Assembly (NCBI GenBank): GCA_028818795.1
Contig: JAPPND010000018.1
Location: 1 to 64,000 of the forward strand
Source: Gammaproteobacteria bacterium
GTDB taxonomy: Bacteria > Pseudomonadota > Gammaproteobacteria > Pseudomonadales > Azotimanducaceae
DNA: 64,000 bases
Direction: 5' to 3'
Shown in pieces: positions 28,757-37,193 of the stretch. Position numbers and translations under genes: made by a program. Under the pieces are notes generated by a model. That model had not been told where the DNA came from and did not search any database. It worked only from the letters and a program-made list of their open reading frames with translations. Positions within the stretch are counted from its first letter, which is position 1. Each line of letters opens with the position of its first letter.

Positions 28757-29986
28757 ATGAACGAGACCTACGCGCGCTGGTTCCGCGCGTCCACTCCCTA
28801 TATCCGCGTCCACAGCGGCCGCACGTTCGTGGTGATGCTCGGTGCCGATGCACTGGACTCCGACAACGCGGTCAACATCGTCCACGACCTGGCCCTGTTG
28901 CACGTGCTCGGCGTACGGCTAGTCGTTGTCCACGGCGCGAACATCGAATCCGACGGACCGGTGACCCCAAGTCGTCTCGCCGACATTCAGGCCGCCGCCG
29001 CGACGGCCCGGTCGAAGCTCGAGTCGCTGTTCACGACGGGCATACCCTTGAGCCGGTTGCGCGATCGGCATATTCCGCTGGCCAGCGGCAACCTCGTGAC
29101 GGCGAGGCCCATCGGTGTCGGCGACGGTGTCGACCAAATGGCAGCAGGCACGGTGCGACGCGTACATGTCGATGTCATCCGCGACCTGCTTGGCGCCGAC
29201 AGCGTAGTGCTGATCTCGCCCCTTGGCTACGGCGCCACCGGGGCCACCTACGCACTCCGCGTTGAACAACTGGCCGCGGGCATCGCAGGGGATCTGGCCG
29301 CGGACAAACTGATTGTCTTTGACGCCGCCCGCCGCATCGCGGACCGTAGCGACCTCAACACCGCCGAGTTGAAGCAACTCAGAGCCACATGGGACCACGA
29401 CGACCGCACCGCACGCCGACTCGATGCGCTACAAGAGGCCTGCCGGCGCGGCGTGCCGCGCGCCCACCTCATCGGCTTCGATGAGGACGGGATCCTGCTC
29501 AGGGAGTTGTTTACCGCCGAGGGCGCAGGTACGCAAGTAAGCGATGGCGACTACCGGGTGATCCGTCGTGCCGGGCCTGCCGACGCGGGCGCGATCACCG
29601 AGCTCATGCGACCGCTTGAAGCATCCGGTGCCTTGGCGACCCGGCCGGCGGATCTTGTCGAGCGCCGGATCGAGAGTTTCTACGTCGCCGAACTCGACGG
29701 TGCGATCACCGGCTGCTGTGCGCTGTTTCCCCTCGACGCCGACGCGGCCGAACTCGCCTGCCTGGTGGGGGGCGACGCCGTCGGCCCGCGGCTGCTCGAC
29801 GCCGTCGAACAAGCTGCGCGCGCGTCCGACCTGCGCCGGTTGTTCGCGCTTACCACCCAGGCCGTGGACTGGTTTCTCGAGCACGGTTTCGCCAAGACCT
29901 CCGTCGATACGCTTCCCGTCGACCGCAAAGCGCTGTACAACTACCGGCGCAACTCCCACGTCCTTGTCAAAGAACTGCAGCCATGA
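28757..29986 (+). CDS. argA: N-acetylglutamate synthase
   Basis: First enzyme of arginine synthesis, acetylating glutamate with acetyl-CoA. The 409-residue protein has an N-terminal amino-acid-kinase-like domain (residues 1 to about 270: FVVMLGADALDS, LVVVHGANIESDGP, LISPLGYGATG), normally the arginine-sensing part, and a C-terminal GNAT acetyltransferase domain (about 275-409: YRVIRRAGPADAGAITELM, VDWFLEHGFAKTSVDTLP). The ATG at 28757 is chosen over an upstream GTG inside argE. Its stop overlaps the ilvD start by 4 bp (ATGA). Confidence 0.92.
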   Translation: MNETYARWFRASTPYIRVHSGRTFVVMLGADALDSDNAVNIVHDLALLHVLGVRLVVVHGANIESDGPVTPSRLADIQAAAATARSKLESLFTTGIPLSRLRDRHIPLASGNLVTARPIGVGDGVDQMAAGTVRRVHVDVIRDLLGADSVVLISPLGYGATGATYALRVEQLAAGIAGDLAADKLIVFDAARRIADRSDLNTAELKQLRATWDHDDRTARRLDALQEACRRGVPRAHLIGFDEDGILLRELFTAEGAGTQVSDGDYRVIRRAGPADAGAITELMRPLEASGALATRPADLVERRIESFYVAELDGAITGCCALFPLDADAAELACLVGGDAVGPRLLDAVEQAARASDLRRLFALTTQAVDWFLEHGFAKTSVDTLPVDRKALYNYRRNSHVLVKELQP

Positions 29987-31659
29987 CCGATACCAAGCGC
30001 CCCTATTCCTCCGTCGTCGTCGACGGCGTCGAGCAGGCGCCGAGCCGCGCCATGCTCTATCCGGTCGGCTTCAAACGCGAAGACTTCGCGAAGGCCCAGG
30101 TCGGCATTGCGTCGACGTGGTCGATGGTAACGCCGTGCAACATGCACATCGACGAACTGGCCCGGGCCGCCGCGGTCGGCGCCGATGAGGCGGGCGCGAA
30201 GAGCGTCGTCTTCAATACCGTCACCGTGTCCGACGGAATCTCCATGGGCACCCCTGGGATGCGCTACTCCCTGGTATCCCGGGAGGTGATTGCCGACTCC
30301 ATCGAGACCGTGGTGGGCGCGCAGGGATTCGACGGCTTCGTCGCCATCGGCGGCTGCGACAAGAACATGCCGGGGTGCGCCATGGCCATGGCGCGACTGG
30401 ACCGGCCGAGCGTGTTCGTCTACGGGGGCACCATCCAGACGGGTGCCGAACGGCGGGACATCATCTCGGTATTCGAAGCCGTGGGCGGCCACGCCGCCGG
30501 AACGGTCAGCGACGAGGAGCTGCTGGCCGTCGAACAGACCGCGATTCCGGGACCGGGTTCCTGCGCCGGGATGTACACCGCGAACACGATGGCGTCGGCC
30601 ATCGAAGCGATGGGCCTGTCTCTGCCCAACTCGTCGGCCCAGGAGGCCGTTAGCGAAAACAAGCGGCGCGATGCGCACGATGCCGGTGGCGCGTTGGCGC
30701 GTCTGGTGCGCGACGGCATCAAACCGTCCGACATCCTGTGCATGGAGGCTTTCGAGAACGCGATCACGGTGGCAACGGCGCTGGAAGGTTCGACGAACGC
30801 GGTACTTCACCTCCTGGCGATCGCCCACTCGGCCGGCGTGCCGCTCTCCATCGACGACTTCACCCGGGTCGGCAGCCGCGTGCCGGTGCTCGCGGACATG
30901 CGTCCCGCGGGCAACTACGCGATGTCGGAACTGATCGGCATCGGCGGCATACAGCCCCTGATGAAGACGCTGCTCGATGCCGGCCTCCTGCACGGCGACT
31001 GCCTGACAGTGACCGGCAAAACCCTCGCGCAGAATCTCGCCGACATCGATCCCTATCCCGAGGGACAGCGGATCATTCGCCCCCTCGACGATCCCATCAA
31101 GCCGGATGGTCACCTGGTGATCCTGCGAGGGAACCTATCCCCGGCGGGTGCCGTGGCGAAGATCACCGGCCACGAAGGGCTCCGCTTTACCGGCACGGCC
31201 CGGGTGTTTCACGGCGAGGAAGCCGGGATGGCCGCGATCATGGACGGCACGGTGCGCTCGGGCGACGTCGTGGTCATCCGCTACGAAGGCCCCAAGGGCG
31301 GTCCCGGCATGCGCGAGATGCTGAGTCCGACGAGCGCCATCAACGGCCGTGGCCTGTCCGCCGATGTGGCGCTGATCACCGACGGTCGCTTTTCCGGTGG
31401 CTCCCACGGTTTCGTGATCGGCCACGTCACGCCGGAGGCGTTCGAAGGCGGCCCCATCGCCTTGGTGGAGGACGGCGACACCATCACGGTCGACGCGGAA
31501 CGGCGCGAGATCAATCTGGAAGTCGATGCGCGCGAACTCGCCGACCGACGCCAGCACTGGCAACGCCCCGAGCCCTACGCCCAGCACGGCACCTTGGCAA
31601 AGTACGCGAAACTCGTGTCCTCGGCATCGGAAGGTGCGGTGACGGACAAGTACCTCTAG
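29983..31659 (+). CDS. ilvD: Dihydroxy-acid dehydratase
   Basis: Iron-sulphur dehydratase making the 2-keto acid precursors of Val, Ile and Leu; its product is the substrate of IlvE. The 558-residue protein shows the cluster cysteines in CDKNMPGC and [14 protein letters not shown], plus the conserved [14 protein letters not shown] near the C-terminus, where the catalytic serine lies. It is coupled to argA by a 4-bp overlap, an unusual argE-argA-ilvD arrangement, and is followed after 4 bp by a PLP-barrel gene pair. Confidence 0.96.
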   Translation: MTDTKRPYSSVVVDGVEQAPSRAMLYPVGFKREDFAKAQVGIASTWSMVTPCNMHIDELARAAAVGADEAGAKSVVFNTVTVSDGISMGTPGMRYSLVSREVIADSIETVVGAQGFDGFVAIGGCDKNMPGCAMAMARLDRPSVFVYGGTIQTGAERRDIISVFEAVGGHAAGTVSDEELLAVEQTAIPGPGSCAGMYTANTMASAIEAMGLSLPNSSAQEAVSENKRRDAHDAGGALARLVRDGIKPSDILCMEAFENAITVATALEGSTNAVLHLLAIAHSAGVPLSIDDFTRVGSRVPVLADMRPAGNYAMSELIGIGGIQPLMKTLLDAGLLHGDCLTVTGKTLAQNLADIDPYPEGQRIIRPLDDPIKPDGHLVILRGNLSPAGAVAKITGHEGLRFTGTARVFHGEEAGMAAIMDGTVRSGDVVVIRYEGPKGGPGMREMLSPTSAINGRGLSADVALITDGRFSGGSHGFVIGHVTPEAFEGGPIALVEDGDTITVDAERREINLEVDARELADRRQHWQRPEPYAQHGTLAKYAKLVSSASEGAVTDKYL

Positions 31660-31663
31660 CCCA

Positions 31664-32353
31664 TTGCAGCAACCCATCGAGAAACCCGTCGGTACGCCTG
31701 TCGACGAACTCGACACGCCCGTCCTGTTGCTCGATCTGGCAACCTTCGAAGCGAACGCTTCCCGGCTCGCCGATCCGGCGAGACCCGCCCGCGCCGAGGC
31801 CTGGGTCCATAAGACACCCGCCATCGCCAAGGTGCAGGTCGCGTTGCCCGGCGTCTCCGGCATCGCGGTGCGCAGCGTCGCCGAGGCCGAGATATTCGCC
31901 GCCGCCGGATTCGACGACATTCGAATACTCAGACCTCTCGTCACCCCCAAGTCACATCGACGCGTCGAGGCAATCGCGACGTCAAAAGTGGTACTCGAGG
32001 CCGACCGACCGCTCGTCGGCGCGGACTGGTTCGAGGGTGCCGTCAGGGTCTCCGCCCGCGTCGTCGGCGTCCCCGAACCCGGGCGCGCGATCCTCGACGC
32101 CGGCCAGAAGGCGGTGGGTCGCGACTTCGGCGACCCCCGGTTGCTTGGTCGAACACATTGCACGGCCTGGGCGGGAAGCGCGGAACACGGCGTCGTCTCG
32201 TTTCCCGCCGATGACTCCTTCGCCATCGGCGACTGGCTGCAACTCGTCCCGACGGACCTCGCCACGGCCTTTGCGCTGCACGATTTCGTCCACGCGACAC
32301 GGAACGACGTGTTGGAGGCAGTTTGGCCGATTGCGGCCCGCGGGGCTTTCTGA
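31664..32353 (+). CDS. Shortened PLP-barrel (D-serine dehydratase/D-threonine aldolase-like) paralogue, probably inactive
   Basis: A 229-residue relative of the alanine-racemase-N/DSD1 family. DELDTPVLLLDLATFEAN and HKTPAIAKVQ, GVSGIAVRSVAEAEIFAAA are the family N-terminus, and DAGQKAVGRDFGDPRL with GSAEHGVVSF is the C-terminal part. Full-length members are about 360-380 residues; the middle of the barrel is missing. The position of the Schiff-base lysine (RPHVK in family members) reads RAEAW, so W47 replaces Lys. It starts with TTG 4 bp after ilvD, and its stop overlaps the next gene's start by 1 bp. It is probably a degenerate duplicate, possibly a non-catalytic partner of the next gene. 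Confidence 0.7.
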   Translation: MQQPIEKPVGTPVDELDTPVLLLDLATFEANASRLADPARPARAEAWVHKTPAIAKVQVALPGVSGIAVRSVAEAEIFAAAGFDDIRILRPLVTPKSHRRVEAIATSKVVLEADRPLVGADWFEGAVRVSARVVGVPEPGRAILDAGQKAVGRDFGDPRLLGRTHCTAWAGSAEHGVVSFPADDSFAIGDWLQLVPTDLATAFALHDFVHATRNDVLEAVWPIAARGAF

Positions 32354-33423
32354 TGCGGGTCAGCGAGGTCGAAACGCCGGCCCTGATCATCGATCTCGAT
32401 GCCCTTCGGCACAATATCGGTGTCATCGCGGAATGCTACCGGGACAAATCGATCCGCTTGCGACCCCACGTCAAGAACCACAAGTCGCCCCGGATACTCT
32501 CGATGCAAATGGCGGCGGGCGGGACGGTCGGCGGAATCTGTGCCGCCAAGGTGTCTGAAGCCGAGGCGTTCGCCGAGCTCGCGGGGAACGTCTTGATCGC
32601 AAACCAGGTCGTGGGGGAGGACAAGATCGCCCGCCTGGCCACCCTCGCAAGTCGCGTAGACACGACCGTCGCGGTCGATGCCGGTGTTCAAGTCGAGCAG
32701 TTGTCGCAGGGCGCGCAGAAGGCGGACGTGGTCTTGGGCGTGGTCATCGAGGTCGACACCTCGATGGCACGAGGCGGTGTACGGACGACGCAACAGGCGG
32801 TGGCCCTTGCTCAGCAGGCCATGAGGGCACCGAACCTGCGCTTCCGCGGCGTGATGAGTCACCAGGTACCGCAATCACGCCAACCCTCCCGTGAACAACG
32901 CTTCGCCGAGGGCAATCGCTGGATCGCCCGCGTCCTGGCGGTCAAGCAAGCCATCGAGGAGGCCGGCATACCCGTCGAGTTGGTTTCAACCGGAGAGTCC
33001 TGGACCTACGACGTGGCGGCAGAGAATCCGGCGGTCGACGAGATCCAGGGCGGAACCTACATCGTGATGGAAGTGCCGTACGCCTACATGGGGCAGTTTC
33101 GATTCGCCGCACGGGTGATGGGGCGTGTGGCTCGCCGGCTCGATGCCAGCAAAGTCGTCGGCGATGTGCCCGTCGACGCAATCGGTGTACCCAACGGCGT
33201 TCCGACGGTGGACAGCCCGGAGCACATCGAAGTCGAATCAATCGACCACCACGGCGTCGTCCTGAGCGGCGATGGCGTCGCCACGCTGTCGATCGGGGAT
33301 CCGTTCTTCCTGCTGACCCACCAGCAGGACGTGACGATAAACCGCTGGGACCGCTACCTAGGCGTGCGGAACGGGATCGTCGAGACGGTGATCGAGGCAA
33401 CCGCACGGGGTTGCATCAACTAG
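32353..33423 (+). CDS. PLP-dependent D-threonine aldolase/D-serine dehydratase-like protein
   Basis: A 356-residue member of the alanine-racemase-N/DSD1 family. ETPALIIDLDALRHNI starts the barrel; RLRPHVKNHK (K41) is the expected PLP lysine site; VDAGVQVEQL, GVVIEVDTSMARGGV and VSTGESWTYD are further family segments. I choose ATG at 32353 (TGATG overlap with the preceding stop). The C-terminal zinc-ligand pair of true D-threonine aldolases is not obvious, so the reaction (aldolase, dehydratase or racemase on a 3-hydroxy D-amino acid) is open. Cotranscription with ilvD suggests amino-acid metabolism. Confidence 0.8.
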   Translation: MRVSEVETPALIIDLDALRHNIGVIAECYRDKSIRLRPHVKNHKSPRILSMQMAAGGTVGGICAAKVSEAEAFAELAGNVLIANQVVGEDKIARLATLASRVDTTVAVDAGVQVEQLSQGAQKADVVLGVVIEVDTSMARGGVRTTQQAVALAQQAMRAPNLRFRGVMSHQVPQSRQPSREQRFAEGNRWIARVLAVKQAIEEAGIPVELVSTGESWTYDVAAENPAVDEIQGGTYIVMEVPYAYMGQFRFAARVMGRVARRLDASKVVGDVPVDAIGVPNGVPTVDSPEHIEVESIDHHGVVLSGDGVATLSIGDPFFLLTHQQDVTINRWDRYLGVRNGIVETVIEATARGCIN

Positions 33424-33812
33424 CCCCCACTGGCACAGCGCCATGCCCAGATGCGGTATGCCACGCAACCGATTGCGATGCCTACCGCGTCGACGGCCAC
33501 GTCGAGCAACTCGCCGCTGCGCCCGTCGATGAATGTCTGTGCCACCTCGATCAGGACGCCGAACGCCAGCAGCCACAAGACCACCGCCACAGTCGGGCCA
33601 CTTCGGAAGTGCGCCGCGAACAGCGCAGCGGCGAGGTAGGCAAAGGCGATCGAGTGGGCGGTAACGCCGGACAGGCTGGCCACCGCGCCGGACGGATTCG
33701 CCGACAGCGCCGCACCTGCGCACAGGGCCAGCGGGATCCAGAAGGCGGCCCTCGTGAACGCGACACGAACGTCGGCATTCGCCAGGCCTCGGAATCGTCC
33801 CCAAACCAGCAT
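33420..33812 (-). CDS. VanZ-like small membrane protein
   Basis: A 130-residue protein with about four hydrophobic segments (for example FWIPLALCAGAAL and VAVVLWLLAFGVLIEV). The pattern IEVAQTFIDGRSGELLDVAVDAVGIAIG is the VanZ-like signature. Function in this group is unknown. Its stop codon overlaps that of the convergent PLP-enzyme gene through a shared CTAG. FabV lies just upstream on the same strand. Confidence 0.8.
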   Translation of the reverse strand: MLVWGRFRGLANADVRVAFTRAAFWIPLALCAGAALSANPSGAVASLSGVTAHSIAFAYLAAALFAAHFRSGPTVAVVLWLLAFGVLIEVAQTFIDGRSGELLDVAVDAVGIAIGCVAYRIWAWRCASGG

Positions 33813-33839
33813 GGCCAGCCGCCGCAGCTTAAGCGTCGG

Positions 33840-35015
33840 TCAAGTCCCGTCCATGGGGTCGACATCCTGATCGTAGTCGACGCCCGGTAGACCGAATCCA
33901 AACACCGCAAGGAATTCCTTGCGGAACCCGGGGAGATCGGCGAGATCCGCGATGTTGTCCGAGTCAACAATGTCCCACCGGCGCCTGACCTCCTGCTGCA
34001 CCTCTTCCGCCAATTCCCGGGCGTCGGCTCGGAGACGGCCCACCTCGTCGCGGGGAATCGACTCCCCGTAGAGGCCGTCGCGGAACAACCGGTCGATGTG
34101 CTCGATGCAGGACTCGTGGCTGCCTTGTTCCCGCATGACCCGAAACAAGATCGACATGTAGAGCGGTACCACGGGGATTGCCGTGCTCGCCTGGCTGACG
34201 ATGGCCTTAAGGACGGCGACCCGTGCCCGACCTCCGATGCCGTCAAGCCGGTCGTTGATGGCCGCCGCCGCACGATCCACGTCGGCCTTCGCCCGTCCGA
34301 GGGTTCCTTCCCGGTAGATGCGTGCGGTGAGGTCGCTCCCGAGATAGGAGAACGCAACAGTCTGGAAGCCGGGGGCCAACGCACCCGACTCGTGCAGGGC
34401 GTCGATCCAGAATTCCCAATCCTCACCGCCCATGACGCCGACGGTCGCGCGGGTTTCGTCTTCGTTCGCCGGTTCGAGGACGATGTCCCGAACCTCGCCG
34501 CGGTTAACGTCCAAGGTCTTCACTGCCAGCGGTTCGCCAAGGGGTTTGATCGCCGAACGGAACTGTTCGCCGGTACGTGGGTGGGTCCGCACGGGTGCCG
34601 CCAGGCTGTAGACGAGGAGATCGATCTTCCCCAGGTCCTCGGCCACGGCCGCCACGACTTCGCCGCGCAGTTCGTCGGCGAAAGCATCGCCGTCGAACGT
34701 TCGTGCATAGAGTCCGCGACGCATCGCGGCGGCTTCGAAAGCGCGGTTGTTGTACCAACCCGCCGTCGCCGTACGCGTGGCCAACGGGGCACGTTCGTAG
34801 GACAAGCCCACCGTCGAGGCACCGCAACCGAACGCGACCGCGGTCCTCGACGCTAGCCCGAAGCCCCCGGAACAGCCGATGACTAGAGCGTTCTTCGACC
34901 CCTCCAGTGCGCCGCGGGCTTCCACCGTTGCGATCTGCCGAGCCACGCTGGCCCGGCATCCGAGAGGATGCGCAGTCGTACAGATGAAGCCGCGAATCCG
35001 AGGTTTGACGATCAT
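33840..35015 (-). CDS. fabV: Enoyl-ACP reductase FabV (trans-2-enoyl reductase)
   Basis: NADH-dependent enoyl reductase finishing each round of fatty-acid elongation; FabV-type enzymes are known for triclosan resistance. The ATG at 35015 gives 391 residues (family about 400), starting MIVKPRIRGFICTTAHPLGC. The nucleotide site is GCSGGFGLASR, the segment YSLAAPVRTHPRTG follows, and the extended active-site motif is Tyr-(x)8-Lys in the region YLGSDLTARIYREGTLGRAK. A C-terminal helical part ends DQDVDPMDGT. A longer frame to 35090 is unsupported. Confidence 0.94.
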   Translation of the reverse strand: MIVKPRIRGFICTTAHPLGCRASVARQIATVEARGALEGSKNALVIGCSGGFGLASRTAVAFGCGASTVGLSYERAPLATRTATAGWYNNRAFEAAAMRRGLYARTFDGDAFADELRGEVVAAVAEDLGKIDLLVYSLAAPVRTHPRTGEQFRSAIKPLGEPLAVKTLDVNRGEVRDIVLEPANEDETRATVGVMGGEDWEFWIDALHESGALAPGFQTVAFSYLGSDLTARIYREGTLGRAKADVDRAAAAINDRLDGIGGRARVAVLKAIVSQASTAIPVVPLYMSILFRVMREQGSHESCIEHIDRLFRDGLYGESIPRDEVGRLRADARELAEEVQQEVRRRWDIVDSDNIADLADLPGFRKEFLAVFGFGLPGVDYDQDVDPMDGT

Positions 35016-35280
35016 GGAATCTCTGAACACCGATTCCGCCAAGAGGACGGCCAAGTATAGACGCGCACCGGCGCGCCACGGAGGGCGCACCGGGCCTAGG
35101 GCGTTGGTCTCTCAATAGCGCCGTACCGGCGAGGGTGTAACAGTTAGACACATCTTGCTACTACTTGCTGCTATCGGTAGCCGGTGGATGGTGCTATACG
35201 TCAAATCGTGCTGCGGGCATTCGCCCGTACCGGGCGGCTCGCTAGCACATTGGGACACAACAACAATTAGGGAGGCAACA

Positions 35281-35619
35281 ATGGCAGCGAGAATCATCGT
35301 TGGCCTGGCCGTCATCGCGGCAATCGTGCAGGGCTTGTGGCCGGATCTAGTACCGGAGAACATCCTGCCTCTGGTGATCGTCGTCCTCGGACTCGTGTAT
35401 GGCGTTATGTGCCTGGATGCCGAAGATGCAACGGGGTACCTTGCCCTCGCCATCGCGGTTGGCGCCGCAGCAGGCGCCGATGTCCTCGGGCACATCCATG
35501 TAGTCGGCGACTACCTCGATGCGATCGTCGACCAGATCAGCGTGGCGCTGTTCGGCGGAGTCGTGGCGGTGCTGGCGATCCGGACGTGGAACCGAATCAT
35601 GCCGTCGGACGGGGATTGA
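35281..35619 (+). CDS. Small three-helix membrane protein, unknown function
   Basis: A 112-residue protein not recognised as a named family. ATG at 35281 has a strong ribosome site (AGGGAGG, 5 nt spacing), which decides this start over a longer frame to 35155. Hydrophobic segments: IIVGLAVIAAIVQGLW (about 5-20), ILPLVIVVLGLVYGVM (about 28-43), YLALAIAVGAAAGADVLG (about 53-70) and ISVALFGGVVAVLAI (about 86-100). There are acidic residues between helices and a short charged tail (MPSDGD). It is a single-gene unit closed by two tandem terminators, suggesting an independently and perhaps highly expressed membrane protein. Confidence 0.75.
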   Translation: MAARIIVGLAVIAAIVQGLWPDLVPENILPLVIVVLGLVYGVMCLDAEDATGYLALAIAVGAAAGADVLGHIHVVGDYLDAIVDQISVALFGGVVAVLAIRTWNRIMPSDGD

Positions 35620-35666
35620 CGTACTGATACGTAAGCCAGTTATTACCCGGTAGCTGACTTGATAGG

Positions 35667-35693
35667 CCTGCGGGGACTCTCCCCGCAGGTTTT
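35667..35693 (+). terminator. Rho-independent terminator, first of a pair
   Basis: CCTGCGGGG-ACTCT-CCCCGCAGG is a perfect 9-bp GC-rich stem followed by TTTT, 47 bp after the stop of the small membrane protein gene. Confidence 0.85.
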
Positions 35694-35698
35694 CAAAA

Positions 35699-35727
35699 CC
35701 TCGCGTGTTAAGCGAGGGGTGTTTTTT
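35699..35727 (+). terminator. Rho-independent terminator, second of a pair
   Basis: CCTCGC-GTGTTAA-GCGAGG forms a 6-bp stem; four bases later follows a run of six T's. On the opposite strand it may also limit leftward folA transcription, whose stop codon lies 39 bp away. Confidence 0.8.
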
Positions 35728-35765
35728 GGTGCCTCGAGTCCCACTAACGGCGCGACAACCGGCCC

Positions 35766-36263
35766 TCAATGACGTCGTACGAATGTCGCTATATCGAACG
35801 CATACGGGTGACGATCGTCGACCGCATGATGGACGCATTCGACCTTCCGCCATGGAGTGAAGTCCAACTCCGGAAAGACCGTGTCGCCTTCGATCACGGC
35901 GTCGATGAACGTGGCGATCAGACGTTGTGCCCGAGGCAGGGCTTCGAGACAGGGCGATACGCCCCCGATCACGAAGCAATCCCCTTCGCCGGCAGCCGCC
36001 AACGCATCGTCCAAGTCGCGGACCACCGTCGCGCCGCAAGCCGAGTAGCCGCACCGGGACAACACGATGTTGTGCCGTCCGGGTAGCGGACTACCCCTCG
36101 ACTCGAATGTCCGTCGACCCATGATGACGGGATAACCCATGGTCGTGCTACTAAAGTGGGCCATTTCGTCGGGCAGGTTCCAGGGCAACCCTCCCTTGTT
36201 TCCGATGACGCGGTTTCTCGTCATTGCCCAGATGAGCGAAACGCGCTGACTCGGGGCATTCAT
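35766..36263 (-). CDS. folA: Dihydrofolate reductase
   Basis: NADPH-dependent reduction of dihydrofolate, supplying tetrahydrofolate for the one-carbon enzymes elsewhere in the window. The 165-residue protein has LIWAMTRNRVIGNKGGLPW, the catalytic acid in LPDEMAHF, GYPVIMGRRTFES and the NADPH-binding FVIGGVS. The ATG overlaps the lgt stop by 4 bp. Gammaproteobacteria usually have thyA between or near lgt and folA; it is absent here. Confidence 0.96.
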   Translation of the reverse strand: MNAPSQRVSLIWAMTRNRVIGNKGGLPWNLPDEMAHFSSTTMGYPVIMGRRTFESRGSPLPGRHNIVLSRCGYSACGATVVRDLDDALAAAGEGDCFVIGGVSPCLEALPRAQRLIATFIDAVIEGDTVFPELDFTPWRKVECVHHAVDDRHPYAFDIATFVRRH

Positions 36264-37087
36264 GGTGGTGTCCGAGACGCCGCACGATGCCGGACAAGCA
36301 GGTAGACCCCCAAGGCGATCATCGGCAGCGAGAGGAGCTGTCCCGTCGTCAAGGCGCCAAACGCCACGAAACCACGACCGGGGTCGGGTTCGCGAACGAA
36401 CTCCGTCAAGAACCGCAGGCTGCCGTAGACAAGCAGGAAGACGCCTGACACTTGGCCCGCAGCCCGAGGCCTCGCCGCAAACAACCAGACGGCGAGGAAC
36501 AGCACGACACCGTCCGAAGCGGCTTGGTAGAGACTCGATACGTGCCGGGTGACGGATTCGTAGTCACCGAAACAGCGCATGGTCAGCTCGCGGACGCTGT
36601 CGCAGGGGAAGTGCACGCCGATCGGCAGTTCTGTCACCCGGCCCGGCAATTCGGCATTGATGAAATTGCCCAGCCGGCCGAGGCCGAGACCCACGGGCGC
36701 AAGCGGCGCGGCGAAGTCGCAGATCTCGAGGAAACCGCGTTGCGTCCTGCGGGCAAACACCCAGCAGGCGGCGACCACGCCCAGCAAGCCGCCGTGGAAC
36801 GACATTCCGCCCTCCCAGATGCGCAGCAGCATCAGGGGATCCCTCAAGAAGGCGTCCATGCCGTAGAACAGGACGAACCCGACGCGCCCACCCACGATGA
36901 CGCCGATCACGCCGTAGAAGACGAGGTCGGCGAGGTCCTGGGTCCGCCAGGTCGCGAGGCGGCGACGCACGCGCCATTTGCCCAGCAAGTAGAAGGCGGC
37001 CACCCCGAGCACGTACATCAATCCGTACCAGCGTATCGACAACGGACCCAACTCGACGATCACCTTGTCGATGACGGGATAGTTCAT
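36260..37087 (-). CDS. lgt: Prolipoprotein diacylglyceryl transferase
   Basis: Inner-membrane enzyme that attaches diacylglycerol to the lipobox cysteine of prolipoproteins. The 275-residue protein has about seven membrane segments. The essential region is GLGLGRLGNFINAELPGR (the Lgt signature with Arg and Asn), and the start shows LGPLSIRWYGLMY. The usual HPSQLYE segment reads HVSSLYQ. It is coupled to folA by an ATGA overlap. The 106 bp upstream to the divergent TANGO2-like gene would hold its promoter. Confidence 0.95.
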   Translation of the reverse strand: MNYPVIDKVIVELGPLSIRWYGLMYVLGVAAFYLLGKWRVRRRLATWRTQDLADLVFYGVIGVIVGGRVGFVLFYGMDAFLRDPLMLLRIWEGGMSFHGGLLGVVAACWVFARRTQRGFLEICDFAAPLAPVGLGLGRLGNFINAELPGRVTELPIGVHFPCDSVRELTMRCFGDYESVTRHVSSLYQAASDGVVLFLAVWLFAARPRAAGQVSGVFLLVYGSLRFLTEFVREPDPGRGFVAFGALTTGQLLSLPMIALGVYLLVRHRAASRTPP

Positions 37088-37193
37088 ACTGTTTCTTCCT
37101 GACCGTCGGGAAACACTGTCAATTGAGCCAACCGTCGGATGCCTTCATGGTGTCTTTCACTTGTGGCCTTAAGGTGCATCTCGCTGGCTCGCC

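Noticed and set aside
31135..32874. Minus-strand open frame of 579 codons over ilvD and the PLP genes
   Set aside because: Antisense to conserved enzymes; no motifs.
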